Assembly (NCBI GenBank): GCA_964533705.1
Contig: CAZHMN010000100.1
Coordinates: 1-9,012 of the forward strand
DNA: 9,012 bases
Reading direction: 5' to 3'
Source: CAZHMN01 sp964533705
GTDB lineage: Bacteria; Electryoneota; B3-LCP
Positions within the stretch are counted from its first letter, which is position 1. Every line of letters starts with the position of its first letter. A program made the translations under genes and the position numbers. The notes beneath the pieces were generated by a model. It worked only from the letters and a program-made list of their open reading frames with translations. It was not told the origin of the DNA and searched no databases. Shown here piece by piece: positions 1 through 8,812 of this stretch.

Positions 1-3000
1 CCCTCATGCCGTCAACCAACTTAGCGACGGTCCGGCCCTGCAGGTCGTAAACCGTTAGTCTTACGGGTGATGCGCTGGGTAACGCATAGCTTATCGTCGT
101 GGTTGGATTGAAGGGGTTGGGGTATGCAGGCTCCAGTGCATAGGATTTGGGTAAAGCAGCACTTTCCCGATTGATGATCCACTCTTCGAAGGGTTCGCCG
201 GTATTCAGCCAGCCTTCCACTGGCATACCTTCGCCAGTAGGCAGTTTTTCGAATACGAAGGTGTCCATATCCCAGATTGTATCGGGATATAATCCCAGCA
301 AACCCCGGTAGATGTATTCGCCTTCGGGCGCAGCTGCGGGGACAGTCTGTGTGCGGTCGCGGTCGCCTATGAATCCTCCGGGCAATGTCAAATTAGTTGG
401 ACCCAATAGAGGCCCTGAAAGTGTCCCGTTGGGCAGCACCACATTACACCAAACATTGCCGGTTACTTGATTAACACCGTTGTTTTGAATTTCGATATTG
501 AAGTCAAAAGAACCGCCGTTGGCAGGGATTTGAATGGGCGCGCCGTAAGGATTCAGAGTGATTGTTGCAAAAGCTGCACCCTGATCGAAGTAGTTCGCCC
601 CCATATCATCTCGCGTTCCGTCCGGATCGTTGTAGAAGGGATCTGGATCGCCGGCGTCAATGCAGGGTGAATTGGGATCGAGATACCAGGTATTGACCAG
701 TAAGGGATCTTCATAAATGTTTCCCGGGCCGACCGTTACTGAAGATGAATATGGACTGCCGCAATCGAACGCACTGCTGTACCGAACTACGCAGGTACCA
801 TCGATCCCATAAGTGCTACAGTTATAAAATATGCTGTTCCTCACAGTTCCATTATAGTTTTTAATGCCGTACGATGCATTGCGGATGGTGTTGTTGAACA
901 GTTCACCGCTGAAATTATAGATACCGTAATCATGGGCAGATATACAATTATGTCTGCAGGTCCCACTGCATTCGTCAAATGCAGCGTCTTGGTCGCTACT
1001 ATAGAACCCTCCGATTGCATACACGCTAACGTAATTGTGCGCGAATGTACCTTCACAATTTAAAAATCCTTTTGCGATAGCATAACACCATTCTCCGCCG
1101 CTACTTGATGCACTACAATGGATAGTGTTGGCTATGAAAGTGCCAGAAGCAGAGCAAATTCCCATGGTTACCGCCGGCTCGTAAAATGCGCTATAGTCGT
1201 TATCCAGATAATTGCCTATCATTGTCCAATCAGATCCACCGGTAATGAGTTCCATCCTATGAGCATCATTATCCAGCGTCGATTCTGTTAGCACGTTTCC
1301 TGAAGAAATGGCAGCATTGATTGGGCAGTGGTTTAATTGACATCTGTGGATTATCGTTGGCATGGGCCCCATGTTTATTCCAAAATCATTGAAATATCCG
1401 TACTGGAGATGCGATTGTGTCTGAGTGGATGAGAAGTACAACTGAGAAAGACTGGGCCAGATTACACCGTAAATACTGACGGAGTCGTCTGCTTCACCTT
1501 CGATCAGCAGAGTCCCACAAACATTGAGGGTGTATGAGCCTGTGAATTCTACCACCGTTCCAGGCAGCATTCTCAGGGTGTCGCCTGCTGGAATGTAGGC
1601 GGTATTCCCAATAAGGTAAGGGCTGTTCTCAGCGGTCCAAACACCGGAAATTGGACCGGAAACGGCACCTCCACTTTCGTAATAGAAAGCTCCCATATCC
1701 GAACGCGTGCTGTCTGGATCAGGCGGGTAGTTGGGATCGCCAGCATCAATGCAAGGAGAGGAGGAAGTCAGCAGACAGGCACTTGTAATCAGGGGATTAC
1801 CGAAGAGATTACCCACCCCGGGCCAGATTGTTGGAGTGATCGAATAAGACATGTTTAGTGTGCCGCTTATGGGTTGTAGGACAAAACTATCAATATCATA
1901 GAAGATGGAGTTGGAGATGTTTAGCGTTGAATTGTCATCAGTCAGATGAAACGCGTGCCCGCTCCAACCTATGTTGTAGCAGATATCGCTGTGATCAAAG
2001 GTCACCTGACATGAATCAGTCATAGTCACAACAGCGCTTGTCGATTGGGCATCGTTGTCGTTTCTCACCAGGATACATCTCGTGATATCAGCGATAGTAT
2101 TTTCCATATAGATAGTGATTCCAGTTATTCCCGAAAAGTCGAGCCGCATATACTCAAACCAGCAGGAATCAATTTCCACTATGGAGTTTTTCAGGTAGAT
2201 GCCCCCGCCGTAATCTCCGGCGTCCAAATGGTAGAAAGTGCTGTTGTTGATGGATACATCGGGGCAATTTTCAGCATATATTCCACCTCCCTTTTCATCG
2301 ACAAAGCAGAAATTCATAAGTGTGTTGTCCACCGACACATGCGGGCATTCCAGGGCATAGATTGCAGCGCCATTTATAATGTTCCATTCCGGAGGATAAC
2401 CCGTAAAGGAGTTATAGATTATGCTATTAGACAGGCTAATATCCGTTTGAAATGCATGGATCGCGCCGCCATTATAGCCGTTTCCGCCGCATCCTGTAGC
2501 ATTCCAGATTTTTACATACTTAAGGAGGTTTTCCCCATCCGCTTCATTGAACCAGAGTCCTCCCCAACTCGCTACCCAGGGATCATATACTTGCATTAAA
2601 AGAATGCTATCACCTTCGGCGCCTAACGCCTGCAAATTCCCTTCGATTTTAAAGACCTTGTCGTAAGCGATTTTTACGGTTACGCCCGGCTCGATGACTA
2701 ACTGTTCGCCGTCTGGTACGATAATGTTATCGTAGTATATATAGGGCGAATTCTCCACCGTCCACACTCCGGATACAGGAGTGTATTCAACTGGCAAGCC
2801 ATGAAGATGAACTGAAGCTGTATCCTCGGCGATAAACTGAGGTGAGACAACGACCATATCCGTTGATTGCTCATATCCCGGGCAGGTGAAAGTAACTACA
2901 TATTTTGCTCTTTCGAGGGGGGAGAGCAAGGTTGAAGCTGAATCCAGTTCGAAACTGAAGTTCTCTGGTGAAGTAAAATAGGTTGAGAGAATCTCAGTAT

Positions 3001-4141
3001 CAAAATCATTTAGATTGTAGAAATAAAAGGGCAGTGACACTTCCTCACCGTAATATGCGGGTGGAAATTCAATTTGCGTTGGGATTGGCACGAAGCCGCT
3101 TCCACCATCTTTTCCCATGTCCGCTCGAGTCCCGTTATCGTCGTACCAAAATCCACCAGGATTGCCTGCATCAATGCAGGGGGAGCCGGGTAATAAGCCA
3201 AAATCTCCATTCGTAGGATCACAGAACATAGGGTTTATACTGATGTTTCCAACGCCAGGGAATGGGACCTCTATGTCGCTATACTGTATGTCAATCATTT
3301 CGGTGTCATAGGCAACAGAATCGCATCCCCATACAATGCAGTTCTGAATATAGCAGGGATATTCGATAGGAGGAGATGTAAAGGGTTGAAAAACTGGTTG
3401 TCCTGTTGAAGTGGTTTCATAGAATACCGAATTCGATACCGTCCCGTTCTCGAGGCTTAGACAAAAATCACACACATTGTTGTAAAATTCGCAGTTTGAA
3501 ACTACGGCCGTCCTATCAACTGGATTCCAATAGCACCTTAAATATATGATTCCATTAGAGCAATTGTTGTTGTAAAATCTGCAATCCCTTATGATAGCGT
3601 TATCGTGGTCTCCGCTCCTGACCATATTTATATTGCTGGAGTTATTATAAAAATCGCAATCCAGGACATTCACAATTTGGCCATTCATGTTTATCACAGT
3701 GCCGTTCATATTTCTGAAGGTGCAGTTTCTGAATGAAAGATCGCCACGCTCACAGTAAATTATGCCATGCCAACCTGAATTATCTCCCCCTTCAAAAATT
3801 GTATAGTTGATGTCGTGCAACAAAAACCAAGCGCCACTTGTAGTACCAAGCCAAATTTCCTCCCAATGTGTAGCGCCATTTCTAATGATCACGGAATCTT
3901 CAGGAGTCCCGTTGATTGCGATATTTTCTTCTATGCGAAGCTCTGCATAAGCGTCAAAGCTAACTTCTACTCCAGGCTCAATGGTCAAAGTTTCAAAGAA
4001 AGCTGTGCCAGTTACGATATAAGGACTGCCTGCAATAGTCCATATCGCATCGCCGTATGAACCTGCTATATAGGTTTGACTGAACACGGTCCCAGGGAGA
4101 ACGAGAATAACCGCTATTAAGGAAAAGATCAAGGCACGCAT
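1..4141 (-). CDS. Secreted beta-helix protein with T9SS sorting domain, array copy 1 (3' end cut by window edge)
   Basis: This is the most downstream visible copy of the tandem gene. It starts at ATG 4139-4141, three bases after a GGAGGT ribosome binding site, and stays open to the left edge. The first 1380 codons are present; by alignment with the complete copy, 38 codons and a stop should lie outside, about 115 bp away. Residues 1-1344 appear identical to the complete copy: signal peptide (about 1-21), three parallel beta-helix modules and the start of the sorting domain (YPNPFNP, 1340-1346). From position 107 leftward the sequence departs: 19 differences in 107 bases, changing four residues of the visible tail (R to S, L to P, K to R, I to T shortly after the YPNPFNP motif). 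The predicted role, as for the complete copy, is a cell-surface or released protein; substrate or partner is unknown. It has its own promoter at 4220-4248. Truncation is due to the window, not to a mutation. Confidence 0.93.
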   Translation of the reverse strand, partial: MRALIFSLIAVILVLPGTVFSQTYIAGSYGDAIWTIAGSPYIVTGTAFFETLTIEPGVEVSFDAYAELRIEENIAINGTPEDSVIIRNGATHWEEIWLGTTSGAWFLLHDINYTIFEGGDNSGWHGIIYCERGDLSFRNCTFRNMNGTVINMNGQIVNVLDCDFYNNSSNINMVRSGDHDNAIIRDCRFYNNNCSNGIIYLRCYWNPVDRTAVVSNCEFYNNVCDFCLSLENGTVSNSVFYETTSTGQPVFQPFTSPPIEYPCYIQNCIVWGCDSVAYDTEMIDIQYSDIEVPFPGVGNISINPMFCDPTNGDFGLLPGSPCIDAGNPGGFWYDDNGTRADMGKDGGSGFVPIPTQIEFPPAYYGEEVSLPFYFYNLNDFDTEILSTYFTSPENFSFELDSASTLLSPLERAKYVVTFTCPGYEQSTDMVVVSPQFIAEDTASVHLHGLPVEYTPVSGVWTVENSPYIYYDNIIVPDGEQLVIEPGVTVKIAYDKVFKIEGNLQALGAEGDSILLMQVYDPWVASWGGLWFNEADGENLLKYVKIWNATGCGGNGYNGGAIHAFQTDISLSNSIIYNSFTGYPPEWNIINGAAIYALECPHVSVDNTLMNFCFVDEKGGGIYAENCPDVSINNSTFYHLDAGDYGGGIYLKNSIVEIDSCWFEYMRLDFSGITGITIYMENTIADITRCILVRNDNDAQSTSAVVTMTDSCQVTFDHSDICYNIGWSGHAFHLTDDNSTLNISNSIFYDIDSFVLQPISGTLNMSYSITPTIWPGVGNLFGNPLITSACLLTSSSPCIDAGDPNYPPDPDSTRSDMGAFYYESGGAVSGPISGVWTAENSPYLIGNTAYIPAGDTLRMLPGTVVEFTGSYTLNVCGTLLIEGEADDSVSIYGVIWPSLSQLYFSSTQTQSHLQYGYFNDFGINMGPMPTIIHRCQLNHCPINAAISSGNVLTESTLDNDAHRMELITGGSDWTMIGNYLDNDYSAFYEPAVTMGICSASGTFIANTIHCSASSSGGEWCYAIAKGFLNCEGTFAHNYVSVYAIGGFYSSDQDAAFDECSGTCRHNCISAHDYGIYNFSGELFNNTIRNASYGIKNYNGTVRNSIFYNCSTYGIDGTCVVRYSSAFDCGSPYSSSVTVGPGNIYEDPLLVNTWYLDPNSPCIDAGDPDPFYNDPDGTRDDMGANYFDQGAAFATITLNPYGAPIQIPANGGSFDFNIEIQNNGVNQVTGNVWCNVVLPNGTLSGPLLGPTNLTLPGGFIGDRDRTQTVPAAAPEGEYIYRGLLGLYPDTIWDMDTFVFEKLPTGEGMPVEGWLNTGEPFEEWIINRESAALPKSYALEPAYPNPFNPTTTISYALPSASPVRLTVYDLQGRTVAKLVDGMR

Positions 4142-4144
4142 TTT

Positions 4145-4150
4145 ACCTCC
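4145..4150 (-). promoter_or_regulatory. Ribosome binding site of copy 1
   Basis: GGAGGT on the minus strand, three bases before the ATG at 4141. It is a near-perfect Shine-Dalgarno match and decides the start in favour of this ATG over the upstream in-frame TTG. Confidence 0.88.
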
Positions 4151-4219
4151 ACTCTTATTACGGTTTATTGATCGCACCAATAGGAAAGGTAAGGGAACAA
4201 CTTTATGGAATTTATCGAC

Positions 4220-4248
4220 AATATAGAGAGTAATTTAGGCAAAGTCAA
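4220..4248 (-). promoter_or_regulatory. Sigma70-type promoter of copy 1
   Basis: Minus-strand TTGACT (4243-4248) and TATATT (4220-4225) are separated by 17 bases, each box one base from the sigma70 consensus. Directly upstream is an AT-rich tract (about 4250-4281) that resembles an UP element. Transcription would start near 4213, leaving a leader of about 72 nt. It lies downstream of the copy 2 terminator, so copy 1 need not depend on read-through. This is the duplicate of the promoter of copy 2. Confidence 0.75.
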
Positions 4249-4289
4249 GTACAATTTTAAATTTTGGAAAAGTTTTTCACAAATGACAA

Positions 4290-4323
4290 AAGACGGATAA
4301 CCACCTTGCAATGTATCCGTCTT
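4290..4323 (-). terminator. Intrinsic terminator of copy 2
   Basis: A perfect 10-bp inverted repeat, AAGACGGATA (4314-4323 read on the minus strand) with TATCCGTCTT (4290-4299), encloses a 14-nt loop. On the minus strand the 3' arm ends in a run of four T. It begins 25 nt after the stop of copy 2 and has no T-run on the plus strand, so it is oriented for this gene. Confidence 0.82.
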
Positions 4324-4348
4324 CTATGTGTTTCGTCTAGATATTCAA

Positions 4349-7300
4349 CTATTTAACTAGAAGCGTCTTTCTTACGGCTCTAAATTTTCCCGCTTCAATC
4401 CGGTAGAAGTAGATTCCAGAGGTGAATCCCGTCGCGTCCCAGGTCACTTCATGGACTCCGGCATCCCTCATACCGTCAACCAACTTTGCGACTGTCCGGC
4501 CTTGCAGGTCGTAAACAATCAGCTTTACAAGTGATGCCCGTGGCAGTGCATAGCTGATCGTCGTGGTTGGGTTGAAGGGGTTGGGGTATGCAGGCTCCAG
4601 TGCATAGGATTTGGGTAAAGCAGCACTTTCCCGATTGATGATCCACTCTTCGAAGGGTTCGCCGGTATTCAGCCAGCCTTCCACTGGCATACCTTCGCCA
4701 GTAGGCAGTTTTTCGAATACGAAGGTGTCCATATCCCAGATTGTATCGGGATATAATCCCAGCAAACCCCGGTAGATGTATTCGCCTTCGGGCGCAGCTG
4801 CGGGGACAGTCTGTGTGCGGTCGCGGTCGCCTATGAATCCTCCGGGCAATGTCAAATTAGTTGGACCCAATAGAGGCCCTGAAAGTGTCCCGTTGGGCAG
4901 CACCACATTACACCAAACATTGCCGGTTACTTGATTAACACCGTTGTTTTGAATTTCGATATTGAAGTCAAAAGAACCGCCGTTGGCAGGGATTTGAATG
5001 GGCGCGCCGTAAGGATTCAGAGTGATTGTTGCAAAAGCTGCACCCTGATCGAAGTAGTTCGCCCCCATATCATCTCGCGTTCCGTCCGGATCGTTGTAGA
5101 AGGGATCTGGATCGCCGGCGTCAATGCAGGGTGAATTGGGATCGAGATACCAGGTATTGACCAGTAAGGGATCTTCATAAATGTTTCCCGGGCCGACCGT
5201 TACTGAAGATGAATATGGACTGCCGCAATCGAACGCACTGCTGTACCGAACTACGCAGGTACCATCGATCCCATAAGTGCTACAGTTATAAAATATGCTG
5301 TTCCTCACAGTTCCATTATAGTTTTTAATGCCGTACGATGCATTGCGGATGGTGTTGTTGAACAGTTCACCGCTGAAATTATAGATACCGTAATCATGGG
5401 CAGATATACAATTATGTCTGCAGGTCCCACTGCATTCGTCAAATGCAGCGTCTTGGTCGCTACTATAGAACCCTCCGATTGCATACACGCTAACGTAATT
5501 GTGCGCGAATGTACCTTCACAATTTAAAAATCCTTTTGCGATAGCATAACACCATTCTCCGCCGCTACTTGATGCACTACAATGGATAGTGTTGGCTATG
5601 AAAGTGCCAGAAGCAGAGCAAATTCCCATGGTTACCGCCGGCTCGTAAAATGCGCTATAGTCGTTATCCAGATAATTGCCTATCATTGTCCAATCAGATC
5701 CACCGGTAATGAGTTCCATCCTATGAGCATCATTATCCAGCGTCGATTCTGTTAGCACGTTTCCTGAAGAAATGGCAGCATTGATTGGGCAGTGGTTTAA
5801 TTGACATCTGTGGATTATCGTTGGCATGGGCCCCATGTTTATTCCAAAATCATTGAAATATCCGTACTGGAGATGCGATTGTGTCTGAGTGGATGAGAAG
5901 TACAACTGAGAAAGACTGGGCCAGATTACACCGTAAATACTGACGGAGTCGTCTGCTTCACCTTCGATCAGCAGAGTCCCACAAACATTGAGGGTGTATG
6001 AGCCTGTGAATTCTACCACCGTTCCAGGCAGCATTCTCAGGGTGTCGCCTGCTGGAATGTAGGCGGTATTCCCAATAAGGTAAGGGCTGTTCTCAGCGGT
6101 CCAAACACCGGAAATTGGACCGGAAACGGCACCTCCACTTTCGTAATAGAAAGCTCCCATATCCGAACGCGTGCTGTCTGGATCAGGCGGGTAGTTGGGA
6201 TCGCCAGCATCAATGCAAGGAGAGGAGGAAGTCAGCAGACAGGCACTTGTAATCAGGGGATTACCGAAGAGATTACCCACCCCGGGCCAGATTGTTGGAG
6301 TGATCGAATAAGACATGTTTAGTGTGCCGCTTATGGGTTGTAGGACAAAACTATCAATATCATAGAAGATGGAGTTGGAGATGTTTAGCGTTGAATTGTC
6401 ATCAGTCAGATGAAACGCGTGCCCGCTCCAACCTATGTTGTAGCAGATATCGCTGTGATCAAAGGTCACCTGACATGAATCAGTCATAGTCACAACAGCG
6501 CTTGTCGATTGGGCATCGTTGTCGTTTCTCACCAGGATACATCTCGTGATATCAGCGATAGTATTTTCCATATAGATAGTGATTCCAGTTATTCCCGAAA
6601 AGTCGAGCCGCATATACTCAAACCAGCAGGAATCAATTTCCACTATGGAGTTTTTCAGGTAGATGCCCCCGCCGTAATCTCCGGCGTCCAAATGGTAGAA
6701 AGTGCTGTTGTTGATGGATACATCGGGGCAATTTTCAGCATATATTCCACCTCCCTTTTCATCGACAAAGCAGAAATTCATAAGTGTGTTGTCCACCGAC
6801 ACATGCGGGCATTCCAGGGCATAGATTGCAGCGCCATTTATAATGTTCCATTCCGGAGGATAACCCGTAAAGGAGTTATAGATTATGCTATTAGACAGGC
6901 TAATATCCGTTTGAAATGCATGGATCGCGCCGCCATTATAGCCGTTTCCGCCGCATCCTGTAGCATTCCAGATTTTTACATACTTAAGGAGGTTTTCCCC
7001 ATCCGCTTCATTGAACCAGAGTCCTCCCCAACTCGCTACCCAGGGATCATATACTTGCATTAAAAGAATGCTATCACCTTCGGCGCCTAACGCCTGCAAA
7101 TTCCCTTCGATTTTAAAGACCTTGTCGTAAGCGATTTTTACGGTTACGCCCGGCTCGATGACTAACTGTTCGCCGTCTGGTACGATAATGTTATCGTAGT
7201 ATATATAGGGCGAATTCTCCACCGTCCACACTCCGGATACAGGAGTGTATTCAACTGGCAAGCCATGAAGATGAACTGAAGCTGTATCCTCGGCGATAAA

Positions 7301-8605
7301 CTGAGGTGAGACAACGACCATATCCGTTGATTGCTCATATCCCGGGCAGGTGAAAGTAACTACATATTTTGCTCTTTCGAGGGGGGAGAGCAAGGTTGAA
7401 GCTGAATCCAGTTCGAAACTGAAGTTCTCTGGTGAAGTAAAATAGGTTGAGAGAATCTCAGTATCAAAATCATTTAGATTGTAGAAATAAAAGGGCAGTG
7501 ACACTTCCTCACCGTAATATGCGGGTGGAAATTCAATTTGCGTTGGGATTGGCACGAAGCCGCTTCCACCATCTTTTCCCATGTCCGCTCGAGTCCCGTT
7601 ATCGTCGTACCAAAATCCACCAGGATTGCCTGCATCAATGCAGGGGGAGCCGGGTAATAAGCCAAAATCTCCATTCGTAGGATCACAGAACATAGGGTTT
7701 ATACTGATGTTTCCAACGCCAGGGAATGGGACCTCTATGTCGCTATACTGTATGTCAATCATTTCGGTGTCATAGGCAACAGAATCGCATCCCCATACAA
7801 TGCAGTTCTGAATATAGCAGGGATATTCGATAGGAGGAGATGTAAAGGGTTGAAAAACTGGTTGTCCTGTTGAAGTGGTTTCATAGAATACCGAATTCGA
7901 TACCGTCCCGTTCTCGAGGCTTAGACAAAAATCACACACATTGTTGTAAAATTCGCAGTTTGAAACTACGGCCGTCCTATCAACTGGATTCCAATAGCAC
8001 CTTAAATATATGATTCCATTAGAGCAATTGTTGTTGTAAAATCTGCAATCCCTTATGATAGCGTTATCGTGGTCTCCGCTCCTGACCATATTTATATTGC
8101 TGGAGTTATTATAAAAATCGCAATCCAGGACATTCACAATTTGGCCATTCATGTTTATCACAGTGCCGTTCATATTTCTGAAGGTGCAGTTTCTGAATGA
8201 AAGATCGCCACGCTCACAGTAAATTATGCCATGCCAACCTGAATTATCTCCCCCTTCAAAAATTGTATAGTTGATGTCGTGCAACAAAAACCAAGCGCCA
8301 CTTGTAGTACCAAGCCAAATTTCCTCCCAATGTGTAGCGCCATTTCTAATGATCACGGAATCTTCAGGAGTCCCGTTGATTGCGATATTTTCTTCTATGC
8401 GAAGCTCTGCATAAGCGTCAAAGCTAACTTCTACTCCAGGCTCAATGGTCAAAGTTTCAAAGAAAGCTGTGCCAGTTACGATATAAGGACTGCCTGCAAT
8501 AGTCCATATCGCATCGCCGTATGAACCTGCTATATAGGTTTGACTGAACACGGTCCCAGGGAGAACGAGAATAACCGCTATTAAGGAAAAGATCAAGGCA
8601 CGCAT
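4349..8605 (-). CDS. Secreted multi-module parallel beta-helix protein with T9SS type A sorting domain, array copy 2 (complete)
   Basis: The product has 1418 residues. The start is ATG 8603-8605, preceded by GGAGGT; an in-frame TTG at 8644 would add 13 residues but has no ribosome binding site and would bury the signal peptide. Residues 1-21 are a Sec signal peptide (Arg2-basic start, hydrophobic core, cut near VFS/Q). Three modules follow, each opening with an SPY...(I/L)xPGxxVxF leader strand (about 39-62, 465-491, 840-866), running through rungs such as NCTF, DCDF, NCEF, NSIF typical of right-handed parallel beta-helices, and closing with SPCIDAG (320-326, 795-801, 1158-1164) and a D..(G/S)TR.DMG motif. 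Beta-sandwich-like segments lie at about 354-452 and 1190-1299. Residues 1335-1418 are a FlgD-like/Por C-terminal sorting domain with YPNPFNP at 1340-1346 and the ending RKTLLVK. By family knowledge such proteins cross the outer membrane through T9SS. No catalytic residues are recognisable, so adhesin, structural surface protein or polysaccharide-acting protein all remain possible. Confidence 0.95.
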   Translation of the reverse strand: MRALIFSLIAVILVLPGTVFSQTYIAGSYGDAIWTIAGSPYIVTGTAFFETLTIEPGVEVSFDAYAELRIEENIAINGTPEDSVIIRNGATHWEEIWLGTTSGAWFLLHDINYTIFEGGDNSGWHGIIYCERGDLSFRNCTFRNMNGTVINMNGQIVNVLDCDFYNNSSNINMVRSGDHDNAIIRDCRFYNNNCSNGIIYLRCYWNPVDRTAVVSNCEFYNNVCDFCLSLENGTVSNSVFYETTSTGQPVFQPFTSPPIEYPCYIQNCIVWGCDSVAYDTEMIDIQYSDIEVPFPGVGNISINPMFCDPTNGDFGLLPGSPCIDAGNPGGFWYDDNGTRADMGKDGGSGFVPIPTQIEFPPAYYGEEVSLPFYFYNLNDFDTEILSTYFTSPENFSFELDSASTLLSPLERAKYVVTFTCPGYEQSTDMVVVSPQFIAEDTASVHLHGLPVEYTPVSGVWTVENSPYIYYDNIIVPDGEQLVIEPGVTVKIAYDKVFKIEGNLQALGAEGDSILLMQVYDPWVASWGGLWFNEADGENLLKYVKIWNATGCGGNGYNGGAIHAFQTDISLSNSIIYNSFTGYPPEWNIINGAAIYALECPHVSVDNTLMNFCFVDEKGGGIYAENCPDVSINNSTFYHLDAGDYGGGIYLKNSIVEIDSCWFEYMRLDFSGITGITIYMENTIADITRCILVRNDNDAQSTSAVVTMTDSCQVTFDHSDICYNIGWSGHAFHLTDDNSTLNISNSIFYDIDSFVLQPISGTLNMSYSITPTIWPGVGNLFGNPLITSACLLTSSSPCIDAGDPNYPPDPDSTRSDMGAFYYESGGAVSGPISGVWTAENSPYLIGNTAYIPAGDTLRMLPGTVVEFTGSYTLNVCGTLLIEGEADDSVSIYGVIWPSLSQLYFSSTQTQSHLQYGYFNDFGINMGPMPTIIHRCQLNHCPINAAISSGNVLTESTLDNDAHRMELITGGSDWTMIGNYLDNDYSAFYEPAVTMGICSASGTFIANTIHCSASSSGGEWCYAIAKGFLNCEGTFAHNYVSVYAIGGFYSSDQDAAFDECSGTCRHNCISAHDYGIYNFSGELFNNTIRNASYGIKNYNGTVRNSIFYNCSTYGIDGTCVVRYSSAFDCGSPYSSSVTVGPGNIYEDPLLVNTWYLDPNSPCIDAGDPDPFYNDPDGTRDDMGANYFDQGAAFATITLNPYGAPIQIPANGGSFDFNIEIQNNGVNQVTGNVWCNVVLPNGTLSGPLLGPTNLTLPGGFIGDRDRTQTVPAAAPEGEYIYRGLLGLYPDTIWDMDTFVFEKLPTGEGMPVEGWLNTGEPFEEWIINRESAALPKSYALEPAYPNPFNPTTTISYALPRASLVKLIVYDLQGRTVAKLVDGMRDAGVHEVTWDATGFTSGIYFYRIEAGKFRAVRKTLLVK
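4387..4571 (-). other. Divergent tail segment of copy 2 between identical repeat units
   Basis: This 185-bp stretch encodes residues 1345-1407, most of the T9SS sorting domain, and is the only part of the 4464-bp period that differs between copies. Against copy 1 it has 19 differences in the 107 comparable bases (4465-4571). Against copy 3 it has 25 in 162 (4387-4548). Length is conserved with no insertions or deletions, and the reading frame is open in all three. Partial equivalents are at 1-107 and 8851-9012. Confidence 0.9.
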
Positions 8606-8608
8606 TTT

Positions 8609-8614
8609 ACCTCC
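8609..8614 (-). promoter_or_regulatory. Ribosome binding site of copy 2
   Basis: GGAGGT on the minus strand with an AAA spacer before the ATG at 8605. It sets the start of the complete gene and places the signal peptide at the true N-terminus. Confidence 0.88.
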
Positions 8615-8683
8615 ACTCTTATTACGGTTTATTGATCGCACCAATAGGAAAGGTAAGGGAACAACTTTATGGAATTTATCGAC

Positions 8684-8712
8684 AATATAGAGAGTAATTT
8701 AGGCAAAGTCAA
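8684..8712 (-). promoter_or_regulatory. Sigma70-type promoter of copy 2
   Basis: Minus-strand TTGACT (8707-8712), a 17-base spacer, then TATATT (8684-8689). An AT-rich, UP-element-like tract lies directly upstream (about 8714-8745). The predicted start is near 8677, with a leader of about 72 nt and no strong hairpin that I can see. The promoter does not match the TTTG/TAnnTTTG pattern of classical Bacteroidota. Confidence 0.75.
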
Positions 8713-8753
8713 GTACAATTTTAAATTTTGGAAAAGTTTTTCACAAATGACAA

Positions 8754-8787
8754 AAGACGGATAACCACCTTGCAATGTATCCGTCTT
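8754..8787 (-). terminator. Intrinsic terminator of copy 3
   Basis: Same 10-bp stem, 14-nt loop and T4 tract as the terminator of copy 2. It begins 25 nt after the stop codon of copy 3 at 8813. Its presence between copies 3 and 2 supports separate monocistronic transcripts. Confidence 0.82.
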
Positions 8788-8812
8788 CTATGTGTTTCGT
8801 CTAGATATTCAA

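Larger units (their letters stand above)
108..4386. repeat. Tandem repeat, identical unit A (4279 bp)
   Basis: This stretch matches 4572-8850 at an offset of exactly 4464 with no mismatch that I found by reading. It holds copy 1 from the YPNPFNP motif up through its start codon, the whole 207-bp spacer, and the last 11 codons and stop of copy 2. The identity of non-coding and coding DNA alike, including silent positions, shows recent duplication or gene conversion rather than protein-level selection. Identity ends abruptly on both sides inside the sorting-domain code. Confidence 0.93.

Noticed and set aside
4290..4323. Spacer hairpin as an operator or a plus-strand terminator
   Set aside because: The T-run follows the stem only on the minus strand and the position 25 nt after a stop codon fits a minus-strand terminator; no plus-strand gene exists to end.
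4387..4571. Variable segment as a diversity-generating retroelement target
   Set aside because: Changes are not adenine-specific and are largely silent, and no template repeat or reverse transcriptase is present in the window.
6509..7063. Plus-strand open frame of 184 codons, with a twin at 2045-2599
   Set aside because: It lies wholly antisense to the beta-helix gene, has no ribosome binding site or recognisable domain, and is duplicated only because the gene is duplicated.
7381..7386. Run of six G (six C in the coding strand), also at 2917-2922, as a phase-variation tract
   Set aside because: Six bases is too short for strong slippage, and the length is the same in both copies with the frame intact.
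7447..7775. Short overlapping open frames on both strands (7447-7680, 7474-7686, 7581-7775), with twins in copy 1
   Set aside because: Three mutually overlapping small frames inside a well-supported gene are coding shadows.
8606..8644. Alternative TTG start at 8644 adding 13 residues
   Set aside because: It has no Shine-Dalgarno site and would put a polar extension before a standard signal peptide, while the ATG at 8605 has GGAGGT at close spacing.
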